Part shown: positions 42,665 through 48,919 of the stretch, piece by piece
How positions within the stretch are numbered: the stretch's first letter is position 1
Layout: each line of letters starts with the position of its first letter
Source: a virus
IMG/VR virus record: IMGVR_UViG_3300032236_000862
Span: 1 to 64,000 of that record
Reading direction: 5' to 3' (one strand)
DNA: 64,000 bases
Position numbers and translations under genes: made by a program
The notes under the pieces: model-generated
Told to the model about the DNA's origin: nothing
The model's input: the letters and a program-made list of their open reading frames with translations, nothing else
Database searches by the model: none

Positions 42665-43057
42665 TTACTCTTCAAAACCCAACTCAAAGTTTTGGCTGCG
42701 GGTACGTGGGAGATTGCCGTAATTGACTACTTGCCATGGCCAATTAGCTAGAACTGTATCTACGTAGTCGTTGGTAGACACGGAGTTTACTAGGATTGAC
42801 CACATATCGGGGGTTACCTGGTCGTATTGGATCCAGGTGTAGTTATCCCGCATGATTATCACTAAAGTTTCGTTGTTTGGGTTATACCCAGCCTTCATAG
42901 CTCTAGGACGTGGGCCACCAGAGGTAGGGGCGTATATCTCCTCATAGCCGGGCCCAAAGACCCGACTACGATTCGCATCACGATCAATAGCGGATATAGT
43001 CGCAGCGTAGTCCTCATAGCTTGCTGGTTTATACCGGCTGCTTCTATATCTATCCAT
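42665..43057 (-). CDS. KTSC-like small protein
   Basis: The 130-residue protein has an Arg/Tyr-rich N-terminus, then RPRAMKAGYNPNNETLVIIMRDNYTWIQYDQVTPDMWSILVNSVSTNDYVDTVL. The strand-strand-YDxV-helix pattern matches the KTSC domain linked to nucleic-acid-associated proteins. A second copy of the family lies at 44306-44857. Position suggests a late small protein; role unknown. Confidence 0.7.
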   Translation of the reverse strand: MDRYRSSRYKPASYEDYAATISAIDRDANRSRVFGPGYEEIYAPTSGGPRPRAMKAGYNPNNETLVIIMRDNYTWIQYDQVTPDMWSILVNSVSTNDYVDTVLANWPWQVVNYGNLPRTRSQNFELGFEE

Positions 43058-43071
43058 AGGGACAGTTTACC

Positions 43072-43233
43072 TTACTGTCCACCCCAACCGCCGCCTTTAA
43101 AAACGGCGGGGGTCGCTTGAAAAATTTTACTCATAGATTGCTGGCAGCAGACAGGAACGGTGCTATCACCGAACTGTTGGTAGATTTCTTGTACGCCTCC
43201 ACAGACGTTGCACTTATAGTCGTAGTTTGGCAT
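43072..43233 (-). CDS. FmdB-type zinc-ribbon protein (53 aa)
   Basis: MPNYDYKCNVCGG...VPVCCQQSMSKIFQATPAVFKGGGWGG has all the features of the FmdB regulatory-like zinc ribbon: MPxYxYxCxxC, a second Cys pair, a late KGxGW. The start overlaps the stop of the membrane-ribbon gene (TAATG). Function in phages unknown. Confidence 0.8.
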   Translation of the reverse strand: MPNYDYKCNVCGGVQEIYQQFGDSTVPVCCQQSMSKIFQATPAVFKGGGWGGQ

Positions 43234-43445
43234 TAGCGGCACTTCATGCATTTCGTATCAACACGGACTTCTCCGTAGTTTACCCAACTCATCTGACCAC
43301 AATGGTTGCAGCGGACTTCTACAGTACCACGCTGTTCAACTTCTTCCTTGTAAGTCTTTCTTGCATGAGGCGAAGCAAACACAAGCCACCCCCAAGCCAA
43401 CAACATCCCACTAATCACACCCAATGTATACATGTAGTTCTCCAT
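43233..43445 (-). CDS. Membrane-anchored zinc-ribbon protein (70 aa)
   Basis: One N-terminal transmembrane helix (YTLGVISGMLLAWGWLVFA) is followed by a basic linker and CNHCGQMSWVNYGEVRVDTKCMKC, a classical two-CxxC zinc ribbon. It is coupled to the FmdB-type gene. It may sit at the inner membrane with the ribbon in the cytoplasm. Unknown function. Confidence 0.7.
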   Translation of the reverse strand: MENYMYTLGVISGMLLAWGWLVFASPHARKTYKEEVEQRGTVEVRCNHCGQMSWVNYGEVRVDTKCMKCR

Positions 43446-43474
43446 CTTTTTCGGACGCCGGACCGGTGTCAGTA

Positions 43475-43639
43475 CTAATCGTGTATCTGCTGATCCCAGT
43501 AAGGGATTCCATTCTCATCGTAGTCGCCTAGCTTCTCTAGGAGTTCTGCATGCTCTTCCATAGTTCTACGGATAGATTCTGCTAACTTCTTATCCCTACG
43601 TGCGTTATCAATAGCTTCTTTTGCTTCTTCGTTATCCAT
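43475..43639 (-). CDS. Small charged helical protein (54 aa)
   Basis: MDNEEAKEAIDNARRDKKLAES continues as a charged helix and ends EKLGDYDENGIPYWDQQIHD. The ATG at complement 43639 lies just after the terminator-like hairpin of the Hsp20 gene. Supported by frame and the even spacing of the block. Unknown function. Confidence 0.55.
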   Translation of the reverse strand: MDNEEAKEAIDNARRDKKLAESIRRTMEEHAELLEKLGDYDENGIPYWDQQIHD

Positions 43640-43661
43640 CGTTATCTTTCTAATATCAAGA

Positions 43662-43699
43662 AGCCCCTAGCCACGTATTCGCCGTAGAAACTAGGGGCT
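43662..43699 (-). terminator. Hairpin terminator after the Hsp20 gene
   Basis: A 9-bp stem, AGCCCCTAG (43662-43670) with CTAGGGGCT (43691-43699), has a 20-nt loop and is followed on the minus strand by TTCTTGATATT. Weaker T-tract than the others, so partial termination is likely. Confidence 0.6.
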
Positions 43700-43720
43700 C
43701 TGCTAATAGTATAGCGTATA

Positions 43721-44233
43721 TTACTTGATCTTGATTACCTTTGGTTGAAGAGCTTCGGGTAGCTCCTGCTCTAGGGTAATACGAAGCAGACCGTCCTTAA
43801 GCTCTGCTCCCTTGACTACGACGTACTCCGCCAGTACGAACTCTTGCTTGAAGTCACGGGTAGCGATTCCCTTATGGATCGGCTCCTTCTTAGATGCCTC
43901 TAATTGGCCTTCTACGGTCAGCTGGAGCTCTTTCACGCTAATGGTGATGTCATCCTTACTAAAACCGGCTACAGCCAGTTCTAGGACGTATGTGTCCTCA
44001 TCCTTGTAGATGTTGTATGGAGGATAGCTTGCTGCCTTAGCTTGGGCTGCGACATGCTTGAATGTATCCAATAGGGGATCAAATCCGATTGCCCATCGGT
44101 TGAACTGTGGGAATAGCGAAGTAATGGTTACTTCTGCTGGAGTTGATACCTTTGGATAGGACTTAGGTGCCCATGGATCTGGAAAACGATCGCTATGTGG
44201 GTCTTTGCCTGGGTTTTGATATGGGTGTGCCAT
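43721..44233 (-). CDS. Hsp20/alpha-crystallin small heat shock protein
   Basis: The 170-residue protein carries the alpha-crystallin domain at about 78-165: PPYNIYKDEDTYVLELAVAGFSKDDITISVKELQLTVEGQLE, IATRDFKQEFVLAEYV, GAELKDGLLRITLEQELP and PKVIKIK. It holds unfolded proteins, perhaps during virion assembly. Hsp20 genes also occur in T4-like cyanophages. A promoter-like TATACT with downstream ATATACAGG lies on the minus strand at 44283-44296, and a terminator follows the gene. Confidence 0.9.
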   Translation of the reverse strand: MAHPYQNPGKDPHSDRFPDPWAPKSYPKVSTPAEVTITSLFPQFNRWAIGFDPLLDTFKHVAAQAKAASYPPYNIYKDEDTYVLELAVAGFSKDDITISVKELQLTVEGQLEASKKEPIHKGIATRDFKQEFVLAEYVVVKGAELKDGLLRITLEQELPEALQPKVIKIK

Positions 44234-44282
44234 GATTAATTTCTCCTTAGACGAAATTAGTTAAGATAGGTAGCCATCCGGC

Positions 44283-44296
44283 CTACCTGTATATAG
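44283..44296 (-). promoter_or_regulatory. Promoter-like element TATACTATATACAG (minus strand)
   Basis: The minus-strand sequence GGCTATACTATATACAGG contains a -10 TATACT. The same TATACTATATACAG string follows the -35 of the plus-strand promoter at 56.89 kb. The -35 here is weak. It is placed to serve the Hsp20 gene. Confidence 0.5.
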
Positions 44297-44305
44297 TATA
44301 GCCGA

Positions 44306-44857
44306 TTATTCACCAAATTCGCTAACTAAAGCCTCAATACTGGTTCTATCGTTCTTGGTTGCCAGATCAGTGACACCAGAGTCAATGAGCCACCTACCGG
44401 TAGACTCAGCCACCTTTAGGTCCTCCCAATCATCCTTGCTCACCCCAGCATACCTAATGAATGGCGGCTCCCCGGCATTTGACGAAATTCTATTACCTAG
44501 CCCATCTTTGATGACTAGAGTAGGTGCTCTGAAGACTATGACTAGTAACTCCGCAGCTGCATTGTATGCACACTCGATAGCACGGTTTCTCTTATCAGCT
44601 TTCTTTGACTTATCGCTGGTAGGAGCATCAATTACCTCGAAGGAGGATGGCCAGAAGTATCTGCCTTGATAGGTGCTGTAGTTAGCGTTGTACCCACCTA
44701 GGACGTCAGAACTGTTATCAGCATCTGATTCAGCTGCTTGAGCTTCCCGTTCAGCACGCTCACGAGCTGTGCGATCTAGGAGTGACTCACGCTTAGCTGG
44801 ATAGAGCCTACCATTCTTACCTCGATAGTAACCCTCTGGAATGTTATCTTCTGCCAT
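44306..44857 (-). CDS. KTSC-like protein, paralogue of 42665-43057
   Basis: The 183 residues have a basic start (GYYRGKNGRLYPAKRESLLDRTARERAEREAQ), an Asp/Ser/Asn linker, then a KTSC-like core: RAIECAYNAAAELLVIVFRAP...PFIRYAGVSKDDWEDLKVAESTGRWLIDSGV. The core extends the shorter copy at 42.7 kb. It is the rightmost gene of the leftward late block. Unknown function. Confidence 0.65.
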   Translation of the reverse strand: MAEDNIPEGYYRGKNGRLYPAKRESLLDRTARERAEREAQAAESDADNSSDVLGGYNANYSTYQGRYFWPSSFEVIDAPTSDKSKKADKRNRAIECAYNAAAELLVIVFRAPTLVIKDGLGNRISSNAGEPPFIRYAGVSKDDWEDLKVAESTGRWLIDSGVTDLATKNDRTSIEALVSEFGE

Positions 44858-45210
44858 GGTGTAACTCTACCACAGGCCACTGCCTGAAGTTATAGTTTCC
44901 TGAGAATTATAAAACCTAGCACCTCTAAAACGTCTCCCTATGATCATAGGACGCTTGGAATCCCCCGCCAATTTTTTAAAATGTAACATGCGTCACTTCG
45001 GCCACTGCCCACCTGTATATAGTCTCAACCCTCCGTCTGGTCTGCCAAAAGCACTAGGCGACGAAGTTTAACCATAGGGGTATCCCATAAGGGGCAGAAG
45101 GAAAGGAAAGAGACTCTCTCGCTCCCTAGCATCAGGTGGTGTTAGCCGTTCGAATCGGTACTAGGGGCGGAATAAGGGAAGTGTAGTACCTTATCCAGAA
45201 AGGTAGACCT
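44858..45210. promoter_or_regulatory. Gene-free divergent spacer with repeats and RNA hairpins
   Basis: The spacer parts the leftward late block from the rightward operon. It holds GGCCACTGCC twice (44875-44884, 45000-45009), TCCCCCGCCAATTTTTT (44961-44977) and, on the minus strand, ACTATATACAGG (45012-45023). On the plus strand the leader has an imperfect stem 45120-45129/45161-45169 with a TTCGAAT loop region. I see no consensus plus-strand promoter, although one is expected. Confidence 0.6.
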
Positions 45211-45717
45211 ATGTCTACAATTCTAGAGGCGTTTCAGCCTATCGCCAAGATAGCCAACTCGTATGAGGAGACTATCGTGTCAATGTCCGCCAAGGCATTT
45301 GCGGATTACCCGCTTGCTAATGTCGGAGATGTTGCTGGTCTATTCAAGACCAAGTCAGCCGTTGACCTAGTCTGGGCAGGTTATATCTGCTCTAAGGCTA
45401 CCAATGCTCAGGGTACACACCTCTCATACGCAGAGGTTAAGCCGTATCTTGAGGCGATTCGGCAGTTCCGCTCGCAAATCACCATTCACGATTCAAGCGT
45501 GATGATGATTGCTGAACTCATCACTTGGGATGCCCAAGTGGTTGAGGCAGATGTAGTGCTTGACCGCCAGTTGAGCACTATCAAGAACGCTCTTGTCAAG
45601 GCTCTTGACGAGACCGTTACGAAAGACCCAGCGAAAGTGGCTCAACTCCGCCTTGACATCTTGGAATTGCTTCCAAAGGTGTTCGCTGTTGAGGCTGGCG
45701 TTCTTCAGAACGCTTAG
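45211..45717 (+). CDS. Hypothetical helical protein (168 aa), first gene of rightward operon
   Basis: The ATG follows AGAAAGGTAGACCT. The protein is helical (STILEAFQPIAKIANSYEETIVSMSAKAF, SYAEVKPYLEAIRQFRSQI, RQLSTIKNALVKALDETV) with no Cys motifs or signal peptide. It is placed first in the early-type operon, after a structured leader, and so could be an early takeover protein. I do not recognise the family. Confidence 0.65.
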   Translation: MSTILEAFQPIAKIANSYEETIVSMSAKAFADYPLANVGDVAGLFKTKSAVDLVWAGYICSKATNAQGTHLSYAEVKPYLEAIRQFRSQITIHDSSVMMIAELITWDAQVVEADVVLDRQLSTIKNALVKALDETVTKDPAKVAQLRLDILELLPKVFAVEAGVLQNA

Positions 45718-46021
45718 TCTCTAGGAGAGTATGGGGTGTAACGCCCCATACCCTTCCTATGTTCATAGGTAATTGCTATCTATGAGCATAGGTGGGGGAA
45801 TCAGATGGCTTTATGCCTATAACCTGGTGACGTATGTCTGCCACACAGTGCTATGGAACGTTAGCACGCCCCAGAGAGAGTCTCTAGTCCTTTATTCAAC
45901 GAATAGGCCACTGGCCGTATAGCCCTTCCGCTGTGTAGGCGTAAGACCAGGCTATACGGCTGGTGGCTTGTCTATTATCAGGTAGTTCCAAGAACCAACT
46001 ATCTACCTGAGGAGGTAAGAA
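45718..46021 (+). ncRNA. Gene-free spacer with long hairpin; candidate structured RNA
   Basis: Right after the first gene is a stem GTATGGGG (45729-45736)/CCCCATAC (45744-45751). Two palindromes of form CTATG-N2-CATAG follow (45757-45768 and 45780-45791). Then comes a 16-bp helix, 45907-45922 with 45952-45967, containing two G-U pairs and a 29-nt loop that includes GGCGTAAG. G-U pairs in a long stem point to RNA. The rest holds no ORF I can support. Confidence 0.5.
45907..45967 (+). ncRNA. 16-bp RNA hairpin with GGCGTAAG loop
   Basis: GCCACTGGCCGTATAG pairs along its whole length with CTATACGGCTGGTGGC if two G-U pairs are allowed. The loop motif GGCGTAAR is shared with the hairpin at 46992-47043. 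It is not a terminator, since no T-tract follows. Confidence 0.55.
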
Positions 46022-46144
46022 ATGGGTGATAACTGTTATCACTGTGGTGATGTATGTACCTGTTCGATTCGGGATTGGATGTGTGCTGATTGTCAGCGCA
46101 ACGCCTTCTCCTGTGAGTGCGGGTCATATGAAGATGAAGACTAA
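46022..46144 (+). CDS. Cys-rich zinc-binding miniprotein (40 aa)
   Basis: Starts at ATG 46022 after a perfect GAGGAGG. MGDNCYHCGDVCTCSIRDWM and CADCQRNAFSCECGSYEDED hold nine Cys in CxxC, CxC and CxC groups, enough for one or two zinc sites. The TAATG overlap couples it to the next frame. Typical of the many tiny ribbons in this operon; role unknown. Confidence 0.65.
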   Translation: MGDNCYHCGDVCTCSIRDWMCADCQRNAFSCECGSYEDED

Positions 46145-46164
46145 TGCTCAGAAAGGAGCAAACT

Positions 46165-46386
46165 ATGAAGATGATCTATCTCGCATATATCTATGGCTGG
46201 GCTAGTGGAGAGCCATACAACAAGATGCTTGGCGTTTATAGCACTCGTGAGAAGGCTGAGCGTGCCATTAAGCAGTATCTTGCTAAGTACCCTAAAGACT
46301 ACGATGGTGAAGCCTTCGAGTCAGATGTATTCCCTGAGGTGCTGGACTCTTATACAGCCAAGGTAACAAAGGATATGATGCTATGA
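46165..46386 (+). CDS. Small hypothetical protein (73 aa)
   Basis: The start chosen is ATG 46165 (MKMIYLAYIYGW) after GAAAGGAGC; an in-frame ATG at 46144 overlaps the previous stop. The pattern AYIYGWASGEPYNKMLGVYSTREKAERAIKQY is common in short phage proteins that resemble alpha/beta sandwich regulators with a strand and a helix of charged residues. Function unknown. Confidence 0.65.
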   Translation: MKMIYLAYIYGWASGEPYNKMLGVYSTREKAERAIKQYLAKYPKDYDGEAFESDVFPEVLDSYTAKVTKDMML

Positions 46387-46484
46387 GCCTCCTAGACCCT
46401 ATGCAATCAGGTCTGCCTATCACTATCTTGTGGTTGGGTAGTACCTCTTTCTTCCTCTATGCCTGGTTCACAAGGAATAAGTAG
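46383..46484 (+). CDS. Single-pass membrane miniprotein (33 aa)
   Basis: ATG 46383 overlaps the stop before it (ATGA). MSLLDPMQSGLPITILWLGS then TSFFLYAWFTRNK is one transmembrane helix with a short basic end. Similar tiny membrane proteins lie at 47068 and 43233. Possibly anti-superinfection or membrane-interfering; guess only. Confidence 0.5.
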   Translation: MSLLDPMQSGLPITILWLGSTSFFLYAWFTRNK

Positions 46485-46525
46485 GTTGGGAAGTCCCCGC
46501 CGATTTTTTCAGAAAGGATGCACCT

Positions 46526-46726
46526 ATGGAATGTACTGAGTGCGGTACACCTGTTGACCCTGAGAGATGGGCGATAGGTAAGGACACCTGTCCACCCTGT
46601 GGTAGTGCGCAAGCCAACCACCAGATTAGATCCAATTACAACCTTGTCCTTATGCCTAAGCAAGGCTTTGGCATAGTCACGGCAAATAGCCCTGACTTAC
46701 TCAATGGAAGGAGTTCCGGACGATGA
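46526..46726 (+). CDS. Zinc-ribbon small protein (66 aa)
   Basis: MECTECGTPVDPERWAIGKDTCPPCGSAQANHQIRS starts with two CxxC-type pairs (CTEC, CPPC), a classic ribbon, then a strand-rich tail (NYNLVLMPKQGFGIVT). Stop and next start overlap (ATGA at 46723). It follows TCCCCGCCGATTTTTT (46494-46509) and a good AAAGGA site. Confidence 0.7.
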   Translation: MECTECGTPVDPERWAIGKDTCPPCGSAQANHQIRSNYNLVLMPKQGFGIVTANSPDLLNGRSSGR

Positions 46727-46941
46727 GCACAGAGAACTGGATTGAACCATACGAATGTATGGAGGATTACCAAGGCCACAACTTCATTGAGTTGGATGGC
46801 AACACCGGCACTATGTTCTGTACCCGATGCCGGATGCGTACCTATGTAGATATCTGTATTGGTATCTGTGGTAAGTCTATTGACCCACGTGATACAGATA
46901 TTGAGCGTGACACTATCTATGTATGGCACACCGCTTGCTAG
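46723..46941 (+). CDS. Zinc-ribbon small protein (72 aa)
   Basis: WIEPYECMEDYQGHNFIELDGNTGTMFCTRCRMRTYVDICIGICGKSIDPRDTDIERDTIYVWHTAC has CxxC (CTRC) plus three more Cys and His, likely a split ribbon. Coupled to the ribbon gene before it. Unknown function. Confidence 0.65.
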   Translation: MSTENWIEPYECMEDYQGHNFIELDGNTGTMFCTRCRMRTYVDICIGICGKSIDPRDTDIERDTIYVWHTAC

Positions 46942-46991
46942 TGCTCCCAACATAAACATTCCCCGCCCATTTTTCCAGGCTGTAGTCTTTG

Positions 46992-47043
46992 AGAGATACA
47001 CAGGTCGCCACGTGCTGGCGTAAAGGTATTCCTGTGTGTCTCT
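46992..47043 (+). ncRNA. 13-bp RNA hairpin with inner stem and GGCGTAAA
   Basis: AGAGATACACAGG (46992-47004) pairs with CCTGTGTGTCTCT (47031-47043) with one G-U. The loop holds an inner stem CGCCA (47006-47010)/TGGCG (47016-47020), and GGCGTAAA follows. Shape and GGCGTAAR motif match the hairpin at 45907-45967. Confidence 0.5.
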
Positions 47044-47067
47044 TACCCTCTACAGAAAGGAAATACT

Positions 47068-47181
47068 ATGTTCGGCTGGCTTATCACCTTCCTGCTTGCA
47101 GGTTGGCTCGTAATGACCCTTATCAACAAGCAGTATGAAATTGACCAAGAAGACTACGATTTTAGAGAGGAAGGACGATGA
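47068..47181 (+). CDS. Single-pass membrane miniprotein (37 aa)
   Basis: MFGWLITFLLAGWLVMTLIN is a membrane helix, followed by an acidic cytoplasmic-type tail (KQYEIDQEDYDFREEGR). Ribosome site GAAAGG. The stop overlaps the WhiB start (ATGA). Could tether or modulate neighbours at the membrane; unknown. Confidence 0.6.
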   Translation: MFGWLITFLLAGWLVMTLINKQYEIDQEDYDFREEGR

Positions 47182-47492
47182 ATGGTAACAACATCGCAGT
47201 ACTCACAGAGCGGAACGACCTATCTTGGCACGATAGGGCTAGTTGCGTGGGAATGGACACGGAGTTATTCTACTTTGAGCCTAAACTCAAAGGGCAAGCG
47301 AAGCGAGATAAAGCACGTATCGCTAAGGCTATCTGCGCAGGTTGTCCGGTCAAACTCCAATGCCTCGTTGACGCTGTCACCAGAGATGATAGACACTCTA
47401 TTCAGGGAGGTACTACCCCAGAGGAGCGAGGTTCTCTCCACGAGAGCGTTGCCTGCTGGCCATTAGAAAAGGTGCTAGCGTGTATCAAGTAA
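47178..47492 (+). CDS. WhiB-family iron-sulfur transcriptional regulator
   Basis: The 104 residues have the four WhiB Cys (C23 in RASC; C53 and C56 in CAGC; C62 in QC) that hold a [4Fe-4S] cluster. SIQGGTTPEER (about 74-84) is the turn that contacts the sigma factor region 4. WhiB proteins are specific to Actinobacteria and their phages and tune host or phage promoters. The first residues differ from host WhiBs. It overlaps its neighbours at both ends and lies early in the rightward operon, fitting a regulator of phage or host genes. Confidence 0.9.
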   Translation: MNGNNIAVLTERNDLSWHDRASCVGMDTELFYFEPKLKGQAKRDKARIAKAICAGCPVKLQCLVDAVTRDDRHSIQGGTTPEERGSLHESVACWPLEKVLACIK

Positions 47493-47728
47493 TCACACAG
47501 ACCAGCACATATGAGGTCAACACAAACAACCGCACATTCCGCCGTATCCCAGACAAAGGCCCTGGCCTAGTTAGGGATTTAGAGTGGACACCATATATCA
47601 GCATTAAGCACCCATTCATTGGCCAACCTATGACCATAGAGTGGTCACTCAATGGCTCCCGCAAAATTCGTACCACAACACCCGTTGTGGACATAGACCT
47701 ACTGGAAGGAGGGGACGATGAAGGCTAG
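47480..47728 (+). CDS. Small hypothetical beta protein (82 aa)
   Basis: The GTG start at 47480 lies inside the end of the WhiB gene. VYQVITQTSTYEVNTNNRTFRRIPDKGPGLVRDLEWTPYISIKH shows strand-rich patterns and an acidic end. A copy of the dispersed CAACACAAACAAC motif encodes NTNN. Unknown function. Confidence 0.6.
   Translation: MYQVITQTSTYEVNTNNRTFRRIPDKGPGLVRDLEWTPYISIKHPFIGQPMTIEWSLNGSRKIRTTTPVVDIDLLEGGDDEG
47518..47530 (+). repeat. Dispersed motif copy 1 (CAACACAAACAAC)
   Basis: Inside the 82-codon gene, read as NTNN. Sense to transcription. The leftmost of the 11 copies clustered at 47.5-58.1 kb. Confidence 0.75.
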
Positions 47729-47861
47729 ACACAAGACTTGGCAGTTTAATAAGTTCTGGATATCTGTTGGTATGAGCAAGCAGTTTGCTATCAGTATCTA
47801 TATCAACGAGTTATTCGCAGGCATTGATATTGGATGCTTCTACTTCTCCATCGAATACTAA
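47718..47861 (+). CDS. Small hypothetical protein (47 aa)
   Basis: Starts at ATG 47718 inside the end of the preceding gene after AAGGAGGGG. MKARHKTWQFNKFWISVGMS, then KQFAISIYINELFAGIDIGCFYFSIEY, a compact beta-rich peptide of a type I recall from actinophage early regions. Followed at once by a strong terminator. Unknown role. Confidence 0.65.
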   Translation: MKARHKTWQFNKFWISVGMSKQFAISIYINELFAGIDIGCFYFSIEY

Positions 47862-47873
47862 TCTTATGTGAGG

Positions 47874-47917
47874 AGGCGGGGTTGAGCGTGTGAGGGTACG
47901 CTCCCCCGCCTGTTTTT
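47874..47917 (+). terminator. Strong intrinsic terminator
   Basis: Outer stem AGGCGGGG (47874-47881) with CCCCGCCT (47904-47911) encloses an inner GAGCGT/ACGCTC helix and is followed by GTTTTTC. It ends the first part of the rightward operon. Confidence 0.9.
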
Positions 47918-48217
47918 CTGTGTGATGCGATGCCTCCACAGCACACCCGATGAAAATCTCTGTGCTGTGCTGGCTTCGGATTACATAGGTAATCCAGGGT
48001 CATACACATCCGCACAAAAGAAAGAGCGTGGTAGGCGTTGAGCTAAGGCTCCGAACGAAATAGTTCCGGCTATCTCTAATAGGGCTGAACCCATCGGGCC
48101 GATCCCCTTGTCCTCGTAAGACTTCGTGGGCTTACACGGCATTGTGCTGCTATCGAGTACTGCGGAATAGTATGCAAATGAACTCACAACGCACGGAGAG
48201 TATAAACCGTGTATGCA

Positions 48218-48231
48218 CCAACACAAACAAC
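48218..48231 (+). repeat. Dispersed motif copy 2 (CCAACACAAACAAC)
   Basis: Non-coding, 20 nt upstream of the start codon of the 137-codon gene and just before its ribosome site. Confidence 0.75.
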
Positions 48232-48251
48232 TACACAAAGGAGGGCCAGTA

Positions 48252-48665
48252 ATGGCTAGAATCACCAACCTCATCAACAAGGCTGATGCTCTCAAGCAGT
48301 TAAACGCTGCACTGAAGAAGGCTAACGCTGAGTACGATAAGGACTCCAAAGCATATGTGGCCGCTAAAGCCATCTATGACAAAGAGATAGTTGCATACAA
48401 CAAAGCCGTTGTTGCAGCCGGTATCGCATACCTAAAGTCTGTTGATACCAACAAAGCAAATCAATTCAGTGCTAGGTACGGAAGTACCATAACACACGTT
48501 GACTTCAACATCAACATTGGATTGAAAGAACCAAGCCTAGACAAGGCACAGCCGTATAGAAATATGATTGAGCGTATTGAGAAGCAGATTCGTTCTGTTT
48601 CAATTATGTCCGGCGAAACCTTCAATGCCAGCATGTTGCATGACGATTTCTTCAACTGCTTGTAA
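48252..48665 (+). CDS. Hypothetical helical protein (137 aa)
   Basis: The start chosen is ATG 48252 (MARITNLINKADAL) after AAAGGAGGG; an earlier in-frame ATG at 48213 would cover the motif copy and lacks a site. The protein is mainly one long charged helix (LKQLNAALKKANAEYDKDSKAYVAAKAIYDKEIVAYNKAVVAAG) followed by a smaller domain. Possibly a coiled-coil dimer. Unknown function. Confidence 0.65.
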   Translation: MARITNLINKADALKQLNAALKKANAEYDKDSKAYVAAKAIYDKEIVAYNKAVVAAGIAYLKSVDTNKANQFSARYGSTITHVDFNINIGLKEPSLDKAQPYRNMIERIEKQIRSVSIMSGETFNASMLHDDFFNCL

Positions 48666-48749
48666 TACGGGTAACGCCGGTTGGTTTCTAAAGTTCTTCC
48701 TGAGGTAAAAGAACTCCTGTCCTAAGCATGACAAGGCTAAACTGCTTAC

Positions 48750-48822
48750 GCCCTCATAGTTCAATGGATAGAACATCATCGTCCTAAGGTGAGTGTTGCC
48801 AGTTCGATTCTGGCTGAGGGCA
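48750..48822 (+). tRNA. tRNA-Arg (anticodon CCU)
   Basis: A full cloverleaf. Acceptor GCCCTCA pairs with TGAGGGC, D stem GTTC/GAAC, anticodon stem TCATC/GGTGA with loop GTCCTAA (anticodon CCT at 48783-48785), T stem GCCAG/CTGGC with loop TTCGATT, discriminator A, no encoded CCA. It reads the AGG codon, often rare in hosts. It lies between two small genes. Confidence 0.95.
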
Positions 48823-48919
48823 CGGCACGGAGTGCGGGATGACTTGTAGTCAGAAAACCTCCCTCGCCAAGAGCTGAGCATCTCTATAAACTGCTCATTA
48901 CTAATAGAAAGGAGGAACT

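Larger units (their letters stand above)
47862..48251 (+). other. Gene-free region: terminator, hairpin and motif copy 2
   Basis: After the terminator at 47874-47917 there is a 9-bp stem, CACAGCACA (47937-47945) with TGTGCTGTG (47961-47969). About 240 bases with no supported ORF follow, then the dispersed motif at 48218-48231 and a GGAGGG site for the next gene. A promoter restarting transcription should lie here but I see no clear consensus. An opposite-strand ORF covers part of it and was rejected. Confidence 0.55.

Noticed and set aside
43700-43725. TATACT near 43.71 kb as a promoter
   Set aside because: On the minus strand it falls just upstream of the terminator-like hairpin and has no -35; likely chance.
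1-44900. Many plus-strand ORFs opposite the late genes
   Set aside because: They are antisense frames to clear structural genes, without ribosome sites or recognisable domains, except the lysin at 34577.
45120-45169. A tRNA gene at the TTCGAAT loop
   Set aside because: No D or anticodon arm; the whole stem-loop is about 50 nt.
47981-48373. Minus-strand ORF of 130 codons over the spacer and the 137-codon gene
   Set aside because: It overlaps a plus-strand gene with a good ribosome site, has odd composition (runs of Ala/Leu/Ser) and no ribosome site of its own; it is a shadow frame.
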